From Metallyticus violacea (lineage: Eukaryota; Arthropoda; Insecta; Mantodea; Metallyticidae), in NCBI GenBank assembly GCA_030762175.1, contig CM060840.1, positions 40,492,501 through 40,556,500 on the forward strand: 64,000 nt of DNA, in the 5' to 3' direction. Positions within the stretch are counted from its first letter, which is position 1. The number at the start of each line of letters is the position of its first letter. Below, piece after piece: positions 1 through 12,354 of this stretch. The notes under the pieces were generated by a model. The model did no database searches. It was given only the letters and a program-made list of their open reading frames with translations, and was not told the DNA's origin. The position numbers and the translations under genes are program-made.

Positions 1-1844
1 GACTAGCGAGGAACTGAAACAATCGAGATTAGGTGACATTGAAAAAATTCTTTGTTGCACTTACTAATGCCGTTTATAGCATAGGAGAACTAATAATTTT
101 ATTGAACACGATAATGCTCATATATAAAATTTTCTCGTTTAATCTTTTAAATGTTTTAGTTTATTCTAATTATATTAAGATTTCATTTCTTACTATGTTT
201 ATTTTTGCATAATCTATAATACGCCAATGTTATGGTCATAAGAATAAACCTATACAACAAACTGTGGTTGTTTTAATATCTTCATTACGAAGTTGTTTGA
301 TATATAGAGAAAACGACTTAGTTTGTACTCCTTAATATATGTTTATTTGGTGATTTGAATGTTTTAACCAGTTTCATTGAGTTCTTTTAACTCCTTTGTA
401 TCTAAAATATTGCCAAATATTTTATTTTTATATTATGTTGACTATGGCTTGTTTTTCTGCTTACAGCTTTTTGCCAGAGCTCTAAGCTTTCACGCGATCA
501 TGATGTGGTTACCAAGTTTAGAGGTTGTTTATACGGCCAGTAGAAGGAGACAATGGTATGAGAGCTTAGAAGTGGACCATAGAGTTTGGGTGTTATATAA
601 CCGATCCCTCAGGAACTATTTAATACCACTAACTTTGCCTCAGTGTTTATTAGTCCAGCAAATGTTGGGTGGAAGTCGTGTTTGCATGTACATGTGTGAT
701 ACTGTGTAATTTTAGAACTGCAAAATCCATTCATATCGTGTGCTGAAGTTTCGGGATTAGGGCCACCACTATGGGTAATTAGTAAACTTAGCACGTTGCG
801 CATGGCAAAACATCCCGACTGGGGCAGTTCATGTTTACACCGTGACGAGATTGTATGCAGCCATTGATAATGACCTATCGTGTGTTCCGTGCTTCCGTTT
901 TGATGCAGGCATCCCTGCAGATGTGAAGTTTTCAAAGAACGTAATGGTGGTATTGCACATTGTCATGCTTTTGTTTTCCTGTCGTTTCTAGTGAAATATT
1001 CTGCCTGTCCTAACGACTACAGCCATTTCTGTGGTCCGAAGCCTCGTTGAACATAAGCATTATCTGCCGGCAATTCTTCCCATTACTATCGCCGTTGATG
1101 CGCTTGTATACAACAGCTAAGCAAGGGAAAGAGAGCTTCCAAACCACACACATACATATATATGCTCATAAAATTGTTGTCTGTTTTAGTGATGTTCTTT
1201 TAACTTTTTAGCCCTCAATGGGAAACATAAAGTTTGCGAACAATAGGCTTTATTTCAACTATTTATCTCTGTCTGTTTTCCAAGCCCAAAATTAACAAGC
1301 AGCTTGCAAAATATTATACTCTTTAAGGCAACAAAGCATTGAAATAATTCAATATTCTATAACAAATGCTTTGCATATAATATGTTTTGGATAGTTGAAT
1401 ATCTCTCTTCAAAAGGAGCAAGTAGCAGTATTTTTGAAGGCAGTTTTTAACAAACACCACTTACTGCGCTGAGGCAGCCATTAAAGGAATGATGCCTGCG
1501 TCCATATATTGCATAAGCTTTAAATCTGGGGGCATATATACTCATGTAACCAAAAAGCAACAATCCTTCGACCTGTAAGACTAAACTTCTAAAAGAGCAT
1601 TACTGAAAGTTCCCAAATCGCTTATCCGTATGCCTTTTATGGGTACGATGAACCTTCTGTAAGTTCTAGTACCCTTTGGTTTCCTCGATCTGAACCTAGA
1701 ACCAAAAAGTTTGTAGCCTTAATTTACTTATTGCTGCGCTCTGGAACATTTAGATTAAACTAATTTTCAAAGCCTAATCCGCCCTCCTTTGCACGCGACA
1801 TTAATTGTTGATAACATCCATCCTTGGATGCCTTTCATATGTTT
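1..1844. other. AT-rich intergenic or intronic DNA
   Basis: No gene is recognised here. Two overlapping open frames (377-709 on plus, 609-935 on minus, about 110 codons each) lie on opposite strands of the same slightly GC-richer patch. Neither shows a domain, signal peptide or convincing splice context, so I treat both as chance. Confidence 0.5.
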
Positions 1845-2056
1845 AATAATGTTTAACACCCATTTTTACTGAACACTAATGATATACGAAATAAAATGAG
1901 AAATTGAGCCTAAATTTAGGAAGAAGTTTCCCCCGCATTTGCCATTCATGAAGACTTAATGAAAAAACTTCAGTCAGAGAGGACGGTCCTGGCAGGAAAT
2001 GAATCTGAAACCTTCTGCTCACGCTTTTGCGCCTTAAAGACATCTGCTACCGTTGG
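1845..2056 (-). mobile_element. Degraded SINE-A copy
   Basis: The order of blocks matches the better copies at 35.9, 55.6 and 56.3 kb when read on the minus strand. The 3' tip (a gtttaacaccc block near 1850) comes first on the plus strand. It is followed by a diverged middle, then the cttcagtcag / gaggacggtcctggc block near 1970-1992, then a ruined tRNA head ending near 2056. The B box is badly mutated and no poly(A) tail or target duplication remains. This is the oldest-looking copy of the family in the window. Confidence 0.75.
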
Positions 2057-2262
2057 GAGCTGGAGAGATGGCTAGTCAGACGAATGTGTTTATAACGTAC
2101 AACTGTTCACTATTAATATTCTGCTTTTATTAATGCAAAGAGATGATCCGACTCTTAAGTATTTGAATAGATGATGGTACACATGTAGTGCATAATGTTT
2201 TACTTGGCATATAAAACCCTCTCTTCGCATACGTCACTAGTCATCTCTCCCAGCTGCACCTG
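2054..2262. repeat. Imperfect terminal inverted repeat pair, MITE-like
   Basis: The segment at 2059-2082 (agctggagagatggctag...) is an imperfect reverse complement of 2232-2255 (...ctagtcatctctcccagct), about 24 bp with one gap and a few mismatches. The 150 bp between them is AT-rich and non-coding. The layout fits a small MITE or an inverted duplication. No clear target duplication was seen, and the left arm abuts the 5' end of the old SINE-A copy. Confidence 0.4.
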
Positions 2263-2384
2263 TATTGGTGGCGCTTCCCATGAAGGATGTGTCGGGTACC
2301 AAGGAGACATTTCAATTATTTTATTTTCCTGCAGAGGGCGTTAGCCCATCTACCATACGCCAAATGCCAGAGAACTAAGCTATT

Positions 2385-2560
2385 ACTTGGACGTGAAACA
2401 GTCGATAATTTTTTTCCGATTCCCGCCCCCCATATGGAGTGCATTAATCCACCGTAAATCTACGATATGGGACCTTGCACTCGAGATTTTATGATCCCGG
2501 TCAGCTATGAACTTGTGAACCTGGAGTCCAAAGTAGAGCGCGCTGCCCCATGACCACCAA
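2385..2560 (-). mobile_element. Degraded tRNA-derived SINE (SINE-D)
   Basis: On the minus strand there is an A-box-like tggggcagcgcg (plus 2539-2550) and a weak B-box-like aagttcatagc (plus 2503-2513). Next comes a gtagatttacggtgg core (plus 2449-2463). That core recalls the 'gtagatttac..gcatgtaaaagaactcc' body common in arthropod tRNA SINEs, an assignment from memory of the family. The 3' end is vague and no target duplication was found. Confidence 0.55.
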
Positions 2561-4046
2561 AACCTATATCCAGGATTTTACTGACTCTGTGCAAGTGATA
2601 TGGTTGAAAGGTAATGGTTGTCTGCATACCTTTTCGCCCACAATGTGGTTATGATGCTTCAATGTACCGACCTATGAAACATTTATGCATTTCTCCTTCC
2701 GCATATGGCAAGTAGTTTTTGCCAAGGTTTGAAGAAAGCTTTTGTAAAATAAAATTAACATGGAATGCATGCTAATCAATATCATTTTGATTTAGGTAGA
2801 TCTATAGATTATTTAGTCAGCTCTATTTGTATAATTTAATTATGCGGTACAACTATTCTTCGTATGTAACTTTCTTATCTAGGTTCAACCAAGGATTATA
2901 ATTATCTCGTCTCCTATTCCCGCTTCCCGCTTAACAGCTATCAATTTTTTTTATTTACTAAGGAAGGTTGTATTATCAAAGTTGCTTTAATTTAGCTGAG
3001 TCATTTAATTGGACTGGCGCCTGCAGCTGTTTTTAATCTAAAAGAGAAATAAAAAACAATGAAAAGGCGATAATTCTATAAAAACTACAGTTAAAAAAAC
3101 AGTATCCATGTTCGCCAGGATATTTAAACAAACCCATAGTAGTCGGAAAAGGATTTTTAAAGCAAGTGACAAGGGTAGTGCAAAACACCGTCAGAAAACG
3201 ATTTCGACCAAATATGGCACATGCTCGCTCACTCCACTGCTCAAGCTTGTATACAGTACAGAAAGCTGACTTTAGTAATCATGTGATTCTCAATAAGAAT
3301 GGAATTAAAGCTCCGCTGATGCAGGCAATTGGAGTTGCTTTTTTGTGTTTATCTGGTCAATTGTTTCACTTGCATTTGTGTATGAAGTGCCTGTTAGACG
3401 TTTTGCTATATATTTGTGCCGAGAGTGAGCTATACGATAAATACAAAGCGCCACTTTATATTATTGTTATATGCAAATGAAATCGTACAAGTACTAAAGG
3501 GGAGAATTTCATACTAAATTTCCGGGAGTAGCATCTTCATCGAGAAATGCAATTTTCAGATTAGTGAACAAAGTTTAAACCCCCAATGCAGTGATAGAAG
3601 CCGATACTACAATATCCGGGTTTTAAGAGAAGAAAAGCTTTATGAAATGGGCTATCAAAAATAATCCTTTAAAGCCTATAACATGATTAGCTCAGCAAAT
3701 TCGTGTATCTGTCTGCAGTGCGCATAAAGCCGTTCAGCTGCTCCAACTTCATCCAATAAAAGTATTGCTGTACCTGAAACAAAATATGTGAAGGCTTGAA
3801 ACAAATTACCCTAGAGGCAGTTTGCAATATGCAAAGTATGAATGTCGACGCATGTTTCAAAATCAATGGTAGGCCCTTTCAGCAGTAAAGTAAAGTTCCG
3901 ATTGCGTATTGGAATGTTTCTGTATAAAGCAAATTGTCGGATAGGCATGCAGAACAAACGTTAGCACTAGAGTGCAATGGGTCCTGCCTATATAATCTAT
4001 GCATTTTACTTGTGTAACACAACTTCTATGTCATTCCTTGAAAATA
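2561..4046. other. No recognised feature
   Basis: AT-rich sequence. A 104-codon open frame at 3166-3480 on plus has a basic start and a hydrophobic end but no recognisable domain. I cannot support it as a gene. Confidence 0.5.
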
Positions 4047-4253
4047 TTAAGTGTGATACAATCTGATGCATGATGTACATTTCTGAAAGCCTATGACGGC
4101 ACATGTGCCACAGTGGTGTGTACATTGCATGAATGTTATCTCATCACATACGTTACATTTAGCATCCATGTTTGTGTCAAAACTGTGCTGCAAGGGTATT
4201 GCAATGGTTCGCGTTATATGATCAATATAATTACCTAGCTTTATAAAACGCAT
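4047..4253 (-). pseudogene. Possible LINE C-terminal zinc-knuckle remnant
   Basis: A 68-codon minus-strand frame begins MRFIKLGNYIDHITRT and later reads DAKCNVCDE..., followed by histidines and cysteines. The spacing loosely resembles the C-terminal region of R2/R1-type retrotransposons, where 'IKLR.N.LPTR' is followed by a CCHC-like knuckle. The match is weak, with no neighbouring RT homology and no tail. It could be chance. Confidence 0.25.
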
Positions 4254-5871
4254 ATTAAATTAAAGGTTCAAATCTGGAAGACATTAAGTATTATTGAGTC
4301 AGCTCTTGAAGTTTCAAAAATTTTTCTCTGTTCAATATCTCGTATTGTGGGGCAGTACACTGTTACATTATTTGGAATGTAACGAATATGATCAGACGAC
4401 ATTCATGCAATGTACACAATGAACATTGTACTGTGGCACATACTGTTTTACACATGTCGTCATAGCTATTCACAAATGAGCATGATACATCACACTGTAC
4501 CACGATATTCACTTAACATTCTGAAACAATGGCATGCAGGCTGTGTTACGTAAGTAAACTTGCATGCGTTGTATCGGTAGAATCCGCTGCACCAACATTT
4601 GTCCTGCACGCCTATCCGGCCATAATCTTTCTATGTCAACACTAGTACTTCCTTGTGAGAAGCCAGTGACTTAAATATCGACTGAAAGGTTAAGAAAAAA
4701 TAAATAAAAAAAACCAAACAAACAATGCTTGATTCCCCCCAAAATTACCAATCATGTCTTTGCTAGTGCTTCCTTCATTCGATGGAGAAATTCACATCTT
4801 ATATGCAAAACAAGGGGTAATAGTGCCGAGTACAGAGACTGTAGGCTGAAAGTGATGCCTCGATTGACTTTCAAAAGAAATTGTAGAGACCTCTTGAATA
4901 TTGTTGGAATTAGTGGAGTTTTTAATCCATTATGAAGCACACCTAATGTTGGCTGAGCTGCCCACCCTTATACTATTGTTATATCACCTACAATCTAAGA
5001 AAAACGGCTTTGACTTAAATATAAATTGTAACTGAGACATTTTCAGACCAAAATATTCTATCCCAAATTGATACATTTGTCCTTCTCCATTATCCCTGAA
5101 AGTATAAACCAATATCACAGATACACCCGGTATACGATATTTCAGGATCAACTATCACTTTGATAGTAAAATATTTTAAGGTCCTTAAGGGAACTTGTGC
5201 AAGTTACACAAGGATGAATTAAAAAAAAAATGTCCTTTAGAATCAAACGGATGATTAAGACGCGTCATCAAGCAATGGGGTGAAAAAGGATTTTTTGCTA
5301 TTAAAAAAATAAAGTCAATTAATCATCATTTTCTGTAAAGCATTGTCTCTTTTGTAAAATAGAACGCTATCAATAAATACTATGTCTATAAACAGCATAT
5401 CAATCACTCAGGTACGCTAAATTAAGACTGTGAAATATTACAAGTATGAAGTTTTAAGGATCATATTGGTAATAATTGCAGTTTCAGAGTTGGAAGACAT
5501 TTAAAAATATTAGGTTAATATGTGCTATATCTTTAGAGTCTTTAGAGTAAATAATTACAATAGCGAATATATATATGCTATAGCTACATATGAATTTTTG
5601 TAAAGATCATTTATAGGCTATAAGTGATCTTATATTTGTCTAAAAACACACATCTTGTAGCATTTTGTTACCATTGTACTCATTTTCGAACTCAATCATA
5701 ATTTTACTATTCTATTCGGAACAATGGTAATTATATTGCAAACTTTAAAGATTCCGTTATTTTTGGTTATAAAGCTTCCAAATTTTACATTCGTATTTAA
5801 AATCATAGACACGTAGTATAAACTTTTCTGATGAAAGTCGTCTTCGAAAGATAGCAGTTCCAGAGTGCCTG
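4254..5871. other. No recognised feature
   Basis: AT-rich non-coding sequence. Two overlapping short frames near 4730-4940 lie on opposite strands and carry no domain. Confidence 0.5.
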
Positions 5872-5915
5872 TTTAATTAGCGCGCTGCCTGTGAATCACA
5901 GATCGCCAGGATTGT
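5872..5915 (+). repeat. tRNA-like fragment, probably a decayed SINE head
   Basis: The stretch containing ttagcgcgctgcctgtg and then agatcgccagg resembles the A-box-to-anticodon part of tRNA-headed insect SINEs ('tagcgcgctggcctgtgatc'). The expected B box is mutated beyond recognition. It sits just upstream of the LINE RNase H relic. Confidence 0.25.
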
Positions 5916-5964
5916 GAAGTAATGGAGGATGCAATTTTATTCTTAAGTATAGTTACAAAAATTT

Positions 5965-6540
5965 TTATCCTAGGGCTTGCTTGGAGAACCTATGTGGGCG
6001 CTACTGTATCTACATCTACTCTGACAGCCAGGCAGCCCTGAAATTACTATTTGCTGCTTATACGAAGTCAAAGATCGTTAAGAATTGCTTTGAATCCTTA
6101 GAGAATATCACGGATTACATATCATGTATACCTGGTCACTTTGGGGTGGATGATAATGAACAGGCAGAGAGAAATTAGCTAAAGCAGGTGCACATTCCCA
6201 ATTTATTGGACCAAAATCAGCTTTAGACATCAGTAAATCAACAGAGAGAAGAAGATTACTAGTCTGTGTTAGAACACAGTTTGTAGTACATTGAAATAAT
6301 GTCTGAAAACAGAAACATGATGGCTTATATGCCAATAGTATGTTCGACAGAAGTCCTGCTATCCTGCTATTGGGCAATAAGCAATTAAGTATCAAGTTAG
6401 GTCTGACTATTGGACGTGTATACACTATGGAGATTATTAAAGCAGCCCATTGTGTACATTATACAATCAGAATAGTGAAACTGCACCATATCTCATATTT
6501 CAAAGCGAAGCACTAAAAAACACACGGACACAATATATTT
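5965..6540 (+). pseudogene. Non-LTR retrotransposon RNase H domain relic
   Basis: The open stretch at 5981-6178 contains YSDSQAAL, which holds a catalytic Asp of RNase H, and then IPGHFGVDDNEQAE. Together these match the RNase H block at the C-terminus of I/Jockey/R1-type LINE polyproteins ('IYSDSQAAL ... VPGH.GI.GNE.AD'). The frame ends where 'LAK.GA' is expected. Beyond it, in broken frames, AGAHSQFIGPKSAL (near 6187) and LLLGNKQLSIKLGLTIGRVY (near 6366) match the usual downstream segment. Stops and frameshifts are present throughout. There is no RT or endonuclease upstream and no obvious tail, so this is a short inactive fragment. It is equivalent to the relic at 41.0 kb. Confidence 0.85.
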
Positions 6541-8784
6541 TGGGACTCGAGACCCAAAGGAAATTGTGTTGGAAATTTTTATAATTAGCTTTGTTTAATG
6601 TTTACAAGTATACACACATTAAACAGGTACATATATTTGAACAGACTCCAATTATAGTAAACAGACACAATAGCTAACTGTAGGATTTCGAAATGAAAAT
6701 TTTACAAAACAAATCACTTACAAATTAAATCCAGTTATATTTTAAATATGTCTTTCGTCCCTTAAAATCAGTGATAAACATGTGAAAAATCAAGTCTTAA
6801 CTTTTTCAAAAGTACATTTCCTTAGAAGATTAAAATATTCTTCATAAACTTCCATTGTGTAACGTGCGCAAGTTTCACAAGAGAATGCTGTAAATCATCG
6901 TTTCTTTAAGACACTGGCAAAGTTGTTTCGGTTCATTGGTCCCACTGAAGGCTTGTCCTCTCATATGATTTTATCATCAGACAGGTTTCAGACACCTGAG
7001 TCATCGTTACGGACATCACACCAGCCCTCGTTCTCCTCTTGGGTAATCTAAAATCACGACAGAGATCTGGCGATAATATACAGGAAAGACGCTGAATGGA
7101 AAGACGGAAATACCAGCTTTGTCGGACGTTCTGGGCATCGCCAAGCTCGCCTCAGTGGATGAAAGAAATAACTGATGGAATAAAGAAAGACCTTATCGGA
7201 AGATTCCTAAAAGCATTTTTATTCTATTCTTTTTCTGCACACCGCGTAGAAAGAAATTTTCTTTAATTTTCGCCGCCATTGAACGTTGTGGAATGAGTGC
7301 ATTTTATTTCAATGTACCTATAAATTATACTATTGGTACATGAAAAAATATATAAACTAATATGATGAAAGATTATTCAATCAGAACTTGCATGATTCAT
7401 AAGAAATTATAATATTATAAGCGGGAATGGTGTAACTACCTTGACAATATTAAATTATACGGTTTTTAAGGAACTTTTTTCCAAAAATTATACAAGCTAT
7501 AAATTTGAAAACGATTAGCTTCAGAATAACCGTTTCTCCGTTATTAATTTATTTTCTGCATTTTATAGACGATGTTAGTTCATAAAATGATTAAAAATTT
7601 CCATTAATTATTACTTCAACTTCTTAGGATAAGTGCAAGCTAAGAAAAAATTCCATATGTATTGAAAAACAAACTTATGAAAAAATGAGCTTCATAGTTC
7701 AAACTTTAAAACTTATTCTGCATCATATTATTATCCTGGATCTTAGCATACAGCCATTTACAAAAAATATTAAATAAATATCTTCCAATAAATATTCAAC
7801 AATTCAAGCACCGTTTTAAAGAAAACGCTATGAATTATCAAATAATATGTAAACATTTTTTTCTTTTTTGACCTCAAATCTGGTTCTATTCCCTGTTAAC
7901 CTTTATCACTACCATAATCAGAAAAAAAAATCTGTTCTTTCTACCTTGTTAGTTTAAAGCAGACATATGGAATTCTGTGGATCTCTTGAAATATTTTTTA
8001 CCGAAAATTAGAAATTCGGCATTTGTATATCTTTCGTTTTAAATTTCGGCTATTTCCTACAAATGTGATGTAAAGTGTTTTCCTGTTATACATTTTCTAT
8101 TAATGTGTGAAAATTATAGTTCATATGAAGTGGTTCTTTATGACTCAGTTAATTAATATTCCTGCTCACAATTCTTTCATTTTTGTCAGATAAGTGTTTT
8201 TATGGCGTTCTCTTTGGAAGATTTCTCTAAATGACGAAATGTAATGTTTTTGTGTTACAATAAAACAAGTTCCTGAAAACAGTTTTCTGAAACCAATTTA
8301 AGCTTTAGCTTTCTATATTCAGTTTCTTATATAAACAAATTTGGTGATATTTATTTTCCAAAGTTTCATTTGGTACAGTTGCCTATCATTTAATTTTTCC
8401 CTCTATCCCAGCATGGCTTTCTAGCTGGCAATTTCGTCATTCGCTACTCCTCCTCCTCTGCCAAAGTCATCTTTATACAAAGCTTACCGAGATCTTGAAG
8501 TGTTCTGCAGATGCCTTATTAAGTAATTGTTTACGAGTGCTGTTCGGTAGAAACGTGCAAACTCAAAACATGGTAACACTGGATCATTTTCAACGTTGAG
8601 GGATAATACACATTGTTATAAACAGTTATGATAACTTAGTCTGTGTCTGAGAGACGTTTTCCTGCTTAAATTTGTAAACAAGTGTTCAAAATGGAGAAAC
8701 ACAATTTTTGTGTACTAATAAAACAATACTTTTAAAGATATAACGCCCGCAGGAACTAAGACAAGCTGAAAAAAAAAATTACCG
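6541..8784. other. No recognised gene; one GC-richer patch
   Basis: Mostly AT-rich. Roughly 6890-7220 is visibly GC-richer than its surroundings but has no long frame and no motif I recognise. Confidence 0.45.
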
Positions 8785-9370
8785 CTAATCTGACCGTTTG
8801 ATGAGTTTAAATGAATGAGCACAAGCGATGAGGATCGTTTCGGACATCTTGTGGAAGTAACGATTTCCGAAATGCTTGAAAAATTCAATTGGGAGCCTAA
8901 TATTTTGCAATATCATTAGCAAATGAAAAAGCAATCGGCGAGGCGCAAGCCGCGTTTGCTAAAGTGACCAAAAAAGAGAAAGACCAAAAAGTTGTCATTT
9001 CCACACAGAATTTGAAGTTGTTTAAACGGAATCCAAGTGAACTTCGGAGACAGTATGTGAAAGTCGACAAAACGTGGAGACATACACACCAAAAACGAAA
9101 GAGCAGTGGAAACAGTGACTTGCAACCGGAGAAAGCGCTCCTAAGAAGGCAGCAAAATTCTCTCAGCAGGAATGGTAATGAGGAATGTGTTTTTGAATTG
9201 CCACAGCTTAATTTTAATTTACTTTTTTTATAAAATGGCAGAATTAAAAGCTGTGAATATAGTTGTTGTTCGAAGAGGTCTTCGTTGCCTGCAGACATAC
9301 ATTCCGATCTTTTTTTTAAGTTCCTCTTTTGTAAGGGGTTACTTCCCCTACTTAGAAACATTCAACATTC
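8785..9370 (+). pseudogene. Mariner-type transposase relic
   Basis: Several consecutive blocks match mariner transposase in order but in different frames. Near 8850 EVTISEMLEKF corresponds to the helix-turn-helix linker. Near 8925 KKQSARRKPRLL corresponds to 'KK.SARWVPR.L'. Then LFKRNPSELRRQYVKVDKTW (9021-9077) corresponds to 'F...YVTVDETW' around the first catalytic Asp. That Asp survives at about 9066, but the following Glu is Lys. PKTKEQWKQ and APKKAAK follow in another frame, and KNGRIKSCEY matches 'KGRTINSEYY'. The second and third catalytic residues are lost. It is a classic dead mariner; I infer the irritans/mellifera side of the family but cannot place it firmly. No terminal repeats were identified. 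Confidence 0.88.
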
Positions 9371-11164
9371 TACAGTAAAACAGGGACGGACCAGTAGCGT
9401 GTAATAAAACAAAGAGTTGAGTTATGCTGATATCTTAATGGCAAATTGAACTGTTATGACACAAAAACAGAAATAATGCTTCCTGTCGTAACATCAAACT
9501 GCATATGACTATCCGTGGTCAGACATATGCGGGGACTGTCTGTTATTATGACAGGCAAATGGCATGACATTGTCCCAGTACGCGCTGCGTTCACTTGCGA
9601 ACGCAGGTAAAAAAATAATTGCAATTATAATGGTGTTCAAGTTATCTGAAAAATATTCTGTATTGCATTCCACCTTTAATCTTTTATTCTATTTCATCAT
9701 CTTGTTGTTCAATTGTTGGATACGAGTCTACACACAGTTTCTATATTTTGTTTTTAAGCATTTTGTCTTTTAAACTCAACAAGTACCATAAAATATAATT
9801 TGAAACCCCCTTGCTATAAAATTCGTATGAAAGGAATCCTGCTTTCGAAAATAACATTACAATTTAATGTAGCAACACAATCAGCTGATCAGAGAGAAAA
9901 TATTCATAATCATAGCTTAGTATTTGCAGATATTTAGAAATATTTGAAGATTTAAAGACATTCCTTAACAACTATTACATCAAAGGACATAATATTTCAC
10001 ATGTTTCAGTCACATTTTTTAATTTTCTTATTGACAAATGACAAATAATACGTATGCTAACACAATTCTCTAATGACTCAAAGCACTACTTTCCTCAGGT
10101 AGGCGTACTTTTAAAATTACGTTCTATTATGAAAGGTTTACCATCACCAGTAATCTTTGATCCATCTCTTGCACCCTTCCTTTGAGGTAGCAGCTTCGTA
10201 ACTTTTTGCTTCGTATGAAATTACCTTGCAGAGAATTAAGCTTCAAGTAAGAGGCGGATATAGGCAGCTGGCATGGTAGGTGACAAGGCCCACTGTAAAC
10301 GCCGAAAGGACAAGAATCCACACAGAGGAGGCCATCCCACTCTTTCCCTTCCTTTTCCTCAAGATCAAAAGGGCATTCTATCATCCCTAGCTCTAATAAC
10401 AATATCCTGAGTGTTTTCGTCTGTAATCAGCGAACCGCTTCAGCAGCGTCAAAGACGGATTCAAAGGAGCTCCCCAAGTCCTTGTGGAGGTCCTTAGATA
10501 GGCAGCGCCTGTCCACCCCTCTCCTTTCAGTGAAAATGTCCGGGGAGGGGTGTATTAGAAATAGCACTTTCTCTTTATTCTATGCCGACATCCGGATGAA
10601 TTCGCAAATTATCTCAGAATAAAATGTGTTTGATATGGTTCTTCGTTTTAGAATAGTTCCCGCTTCATGAAATTTCTCAGCTAAACTTTTGCTCAAATTT
10701 GCCACTACCACCACCATCCCCAATTATCAATCAAGGATGGAATCCTTTGATCAGTAATGTTTAGTTTGCTTTATAGTTTATGTATGAGTTTTGATCTCAA
10801 CCATCCTGAAAAAAATCCTTTGTAAGTAGTTGTATAACTAAAATTACGGAGTTCCATGGAAAATATTCATTTAAAAAAAATGTAGTTAATAGCCAAATTC
10901 TGGAATATTTTCATTCTCTAAATATCTTGAAAGTTATATTACTTTTAACGAAGAAAAGGATACCGACTTTAGACGTCATGAATTCCAGTTTATGTGCATA
11001 AATGATAAATAGAATACCAAGAAACATTAAGCATAAAATATGAATTTATTTCAACAAATAACATTACAATTAAATTTACCGTTTTAACCTCCCTATCTCT
11101 GTAGCTAGTTTCATAACTTCAAAAATTATTCACTTAAGAGATTATCTTTTTAAATAATTTTCAT
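9371..11164. other. No recognised gene; unexplained patch 10140-10560
   Basis: The 10140-10560 patch is GC-richer. It holds a 91-codon minus-strand frame (10127-10402) with several cysteines and prolines but no domain I recognise. The rest is AT-rich. Confidence 0.4.
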
Positions 11165-12290
11165 TTATTTTTATTTATTTAACGAATTCCTGAACCGTTG
11201 TCTTCGGTTCATCAGCAGTTTCCTACTGGAATATCCGGAAAAATTGGGTTCCTAAAACTGAAATTTATTTCAAATATACTCCTATAGACTAGATCTACAT
11301 ACTTCTACATGCAAAATATTTATAACAAAAATCACAAAAAAGCCAAATCGAATATAAAAAATAGGTTAATGTCTTCGGCACTTCCAGAAGACACTAGTTC
11401 CAACAAAATTTAATAACCCGTATATTTGGCAAATTATAACTCACTATACTTCACTCCCCTAAGTAGCTACATTTTCTGGGGTCCAATATACCCTGCGGCT
11501 ATCGAGGTATCGAGCCCTTCCTACTATTTAATCTAACTTATCACACTCTACACTTTCTTCATTGCCTAACTTGTTAATTTTTTCAAGCATTTTGCTCTCA
11601 CTTTACTTGAATAAATACCTATTTCCACCATGTCTTTTCTTGATTTAACATTCAACATATTTTCCCTGTTATTTCTTTTGGTAGATTGGACTATCTCTGC
11701 ATTCCCAGCTTCACACAAGGAAACCTAGTTTCTTCATATTCTAATAATATATGTCAATTATTGTCTTTCTGACTACATAATGGACATTTATCCAGCTTTC
11801 CCCTTGCTATAAAAATCTTCAATTTTACAACCCCTGTTCTTGCATTGCAAAGCCTTCTTTTGCTGCTTCATCACATATATCAATATAATTTTTCTTGCTC
11901 CAAGCCCCTTTGTACACATTTAATGACGTTTTGAAATTAACACTAATAAATATTTCTTGTGTATTAATGTCTTCGATTCTTAAGCTTAATTTCTTTCCCC
12001 TTCCTAATGACCCCCTTGTTCTCCACATTCCCCAAAATCAATTTTTTCTAGACTTTCATTTACCTTGTTACATGAGCCATAAACAAGGTGGTACTTATTA
12101 AGCCAAGTAGCACCTTGTTTAATATATAAGTAAGTCCATATAATTGACCTTGTTTAAGCCTTTGCTGACATACCATACACTGATACAAAACACCATGATC
12201 ATCTGAATTTCTATTTCTAAACCAGTATTTCAATACTCTCTCCATAATTTTCCCTTTACTACCTATTCTTCCTAATTCTACTTAAGCAAT
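11165..12290 (-). pseudogene. LINE C-terminal region relic, family shared with 30 kb
   Basis: Read on minus from 12290, the first open piece has VLKYWFRNRNSDD and QLYGLTYILNKVLLGL, resembling the post-RT region of an insect LINE ('LKYW.R...W...L...LGL'). A second piece (12028-11825) continues the same strand. Then GKLDKCPLCSQKDN and HILLEYEET (around 11820-11740) form a typical C-X2-C...H LINE knuckle. The relic at 29.65-30.29 kb has the same order (KYW, then IRFYMFKW, then a C-rich knuckle, then ECEQTK-like). Many stops interrupt it. The 3' end near 11165-11190 contains a ggatattccagtagg block and an A-rich, TAAA-like end. Confidence 0.75.
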
Positions 12291-12354
12291 GCTATTTGGC
12301 GAGACTCTTGACAAGCCCAATATTTGTTTGCAGAAGTAGGATAAAATAATAAAA

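Noticed and set aside
377..935. Overlapping 110- and 108-codon frames near the left edge
   Set aside because: Opposite strands of the same DNA, no domain, no splice signals that would extend them.
5872..5915. Functional tRNA gene
   Set aside because: B box and acceptor stem are not intact, so at best a decayed SINE head.
8897..9361. 154-codon minus-strand frame
   Set aside because: It lies antisense to well-supported mariner transposase blocks on plus and has no domain of its own.
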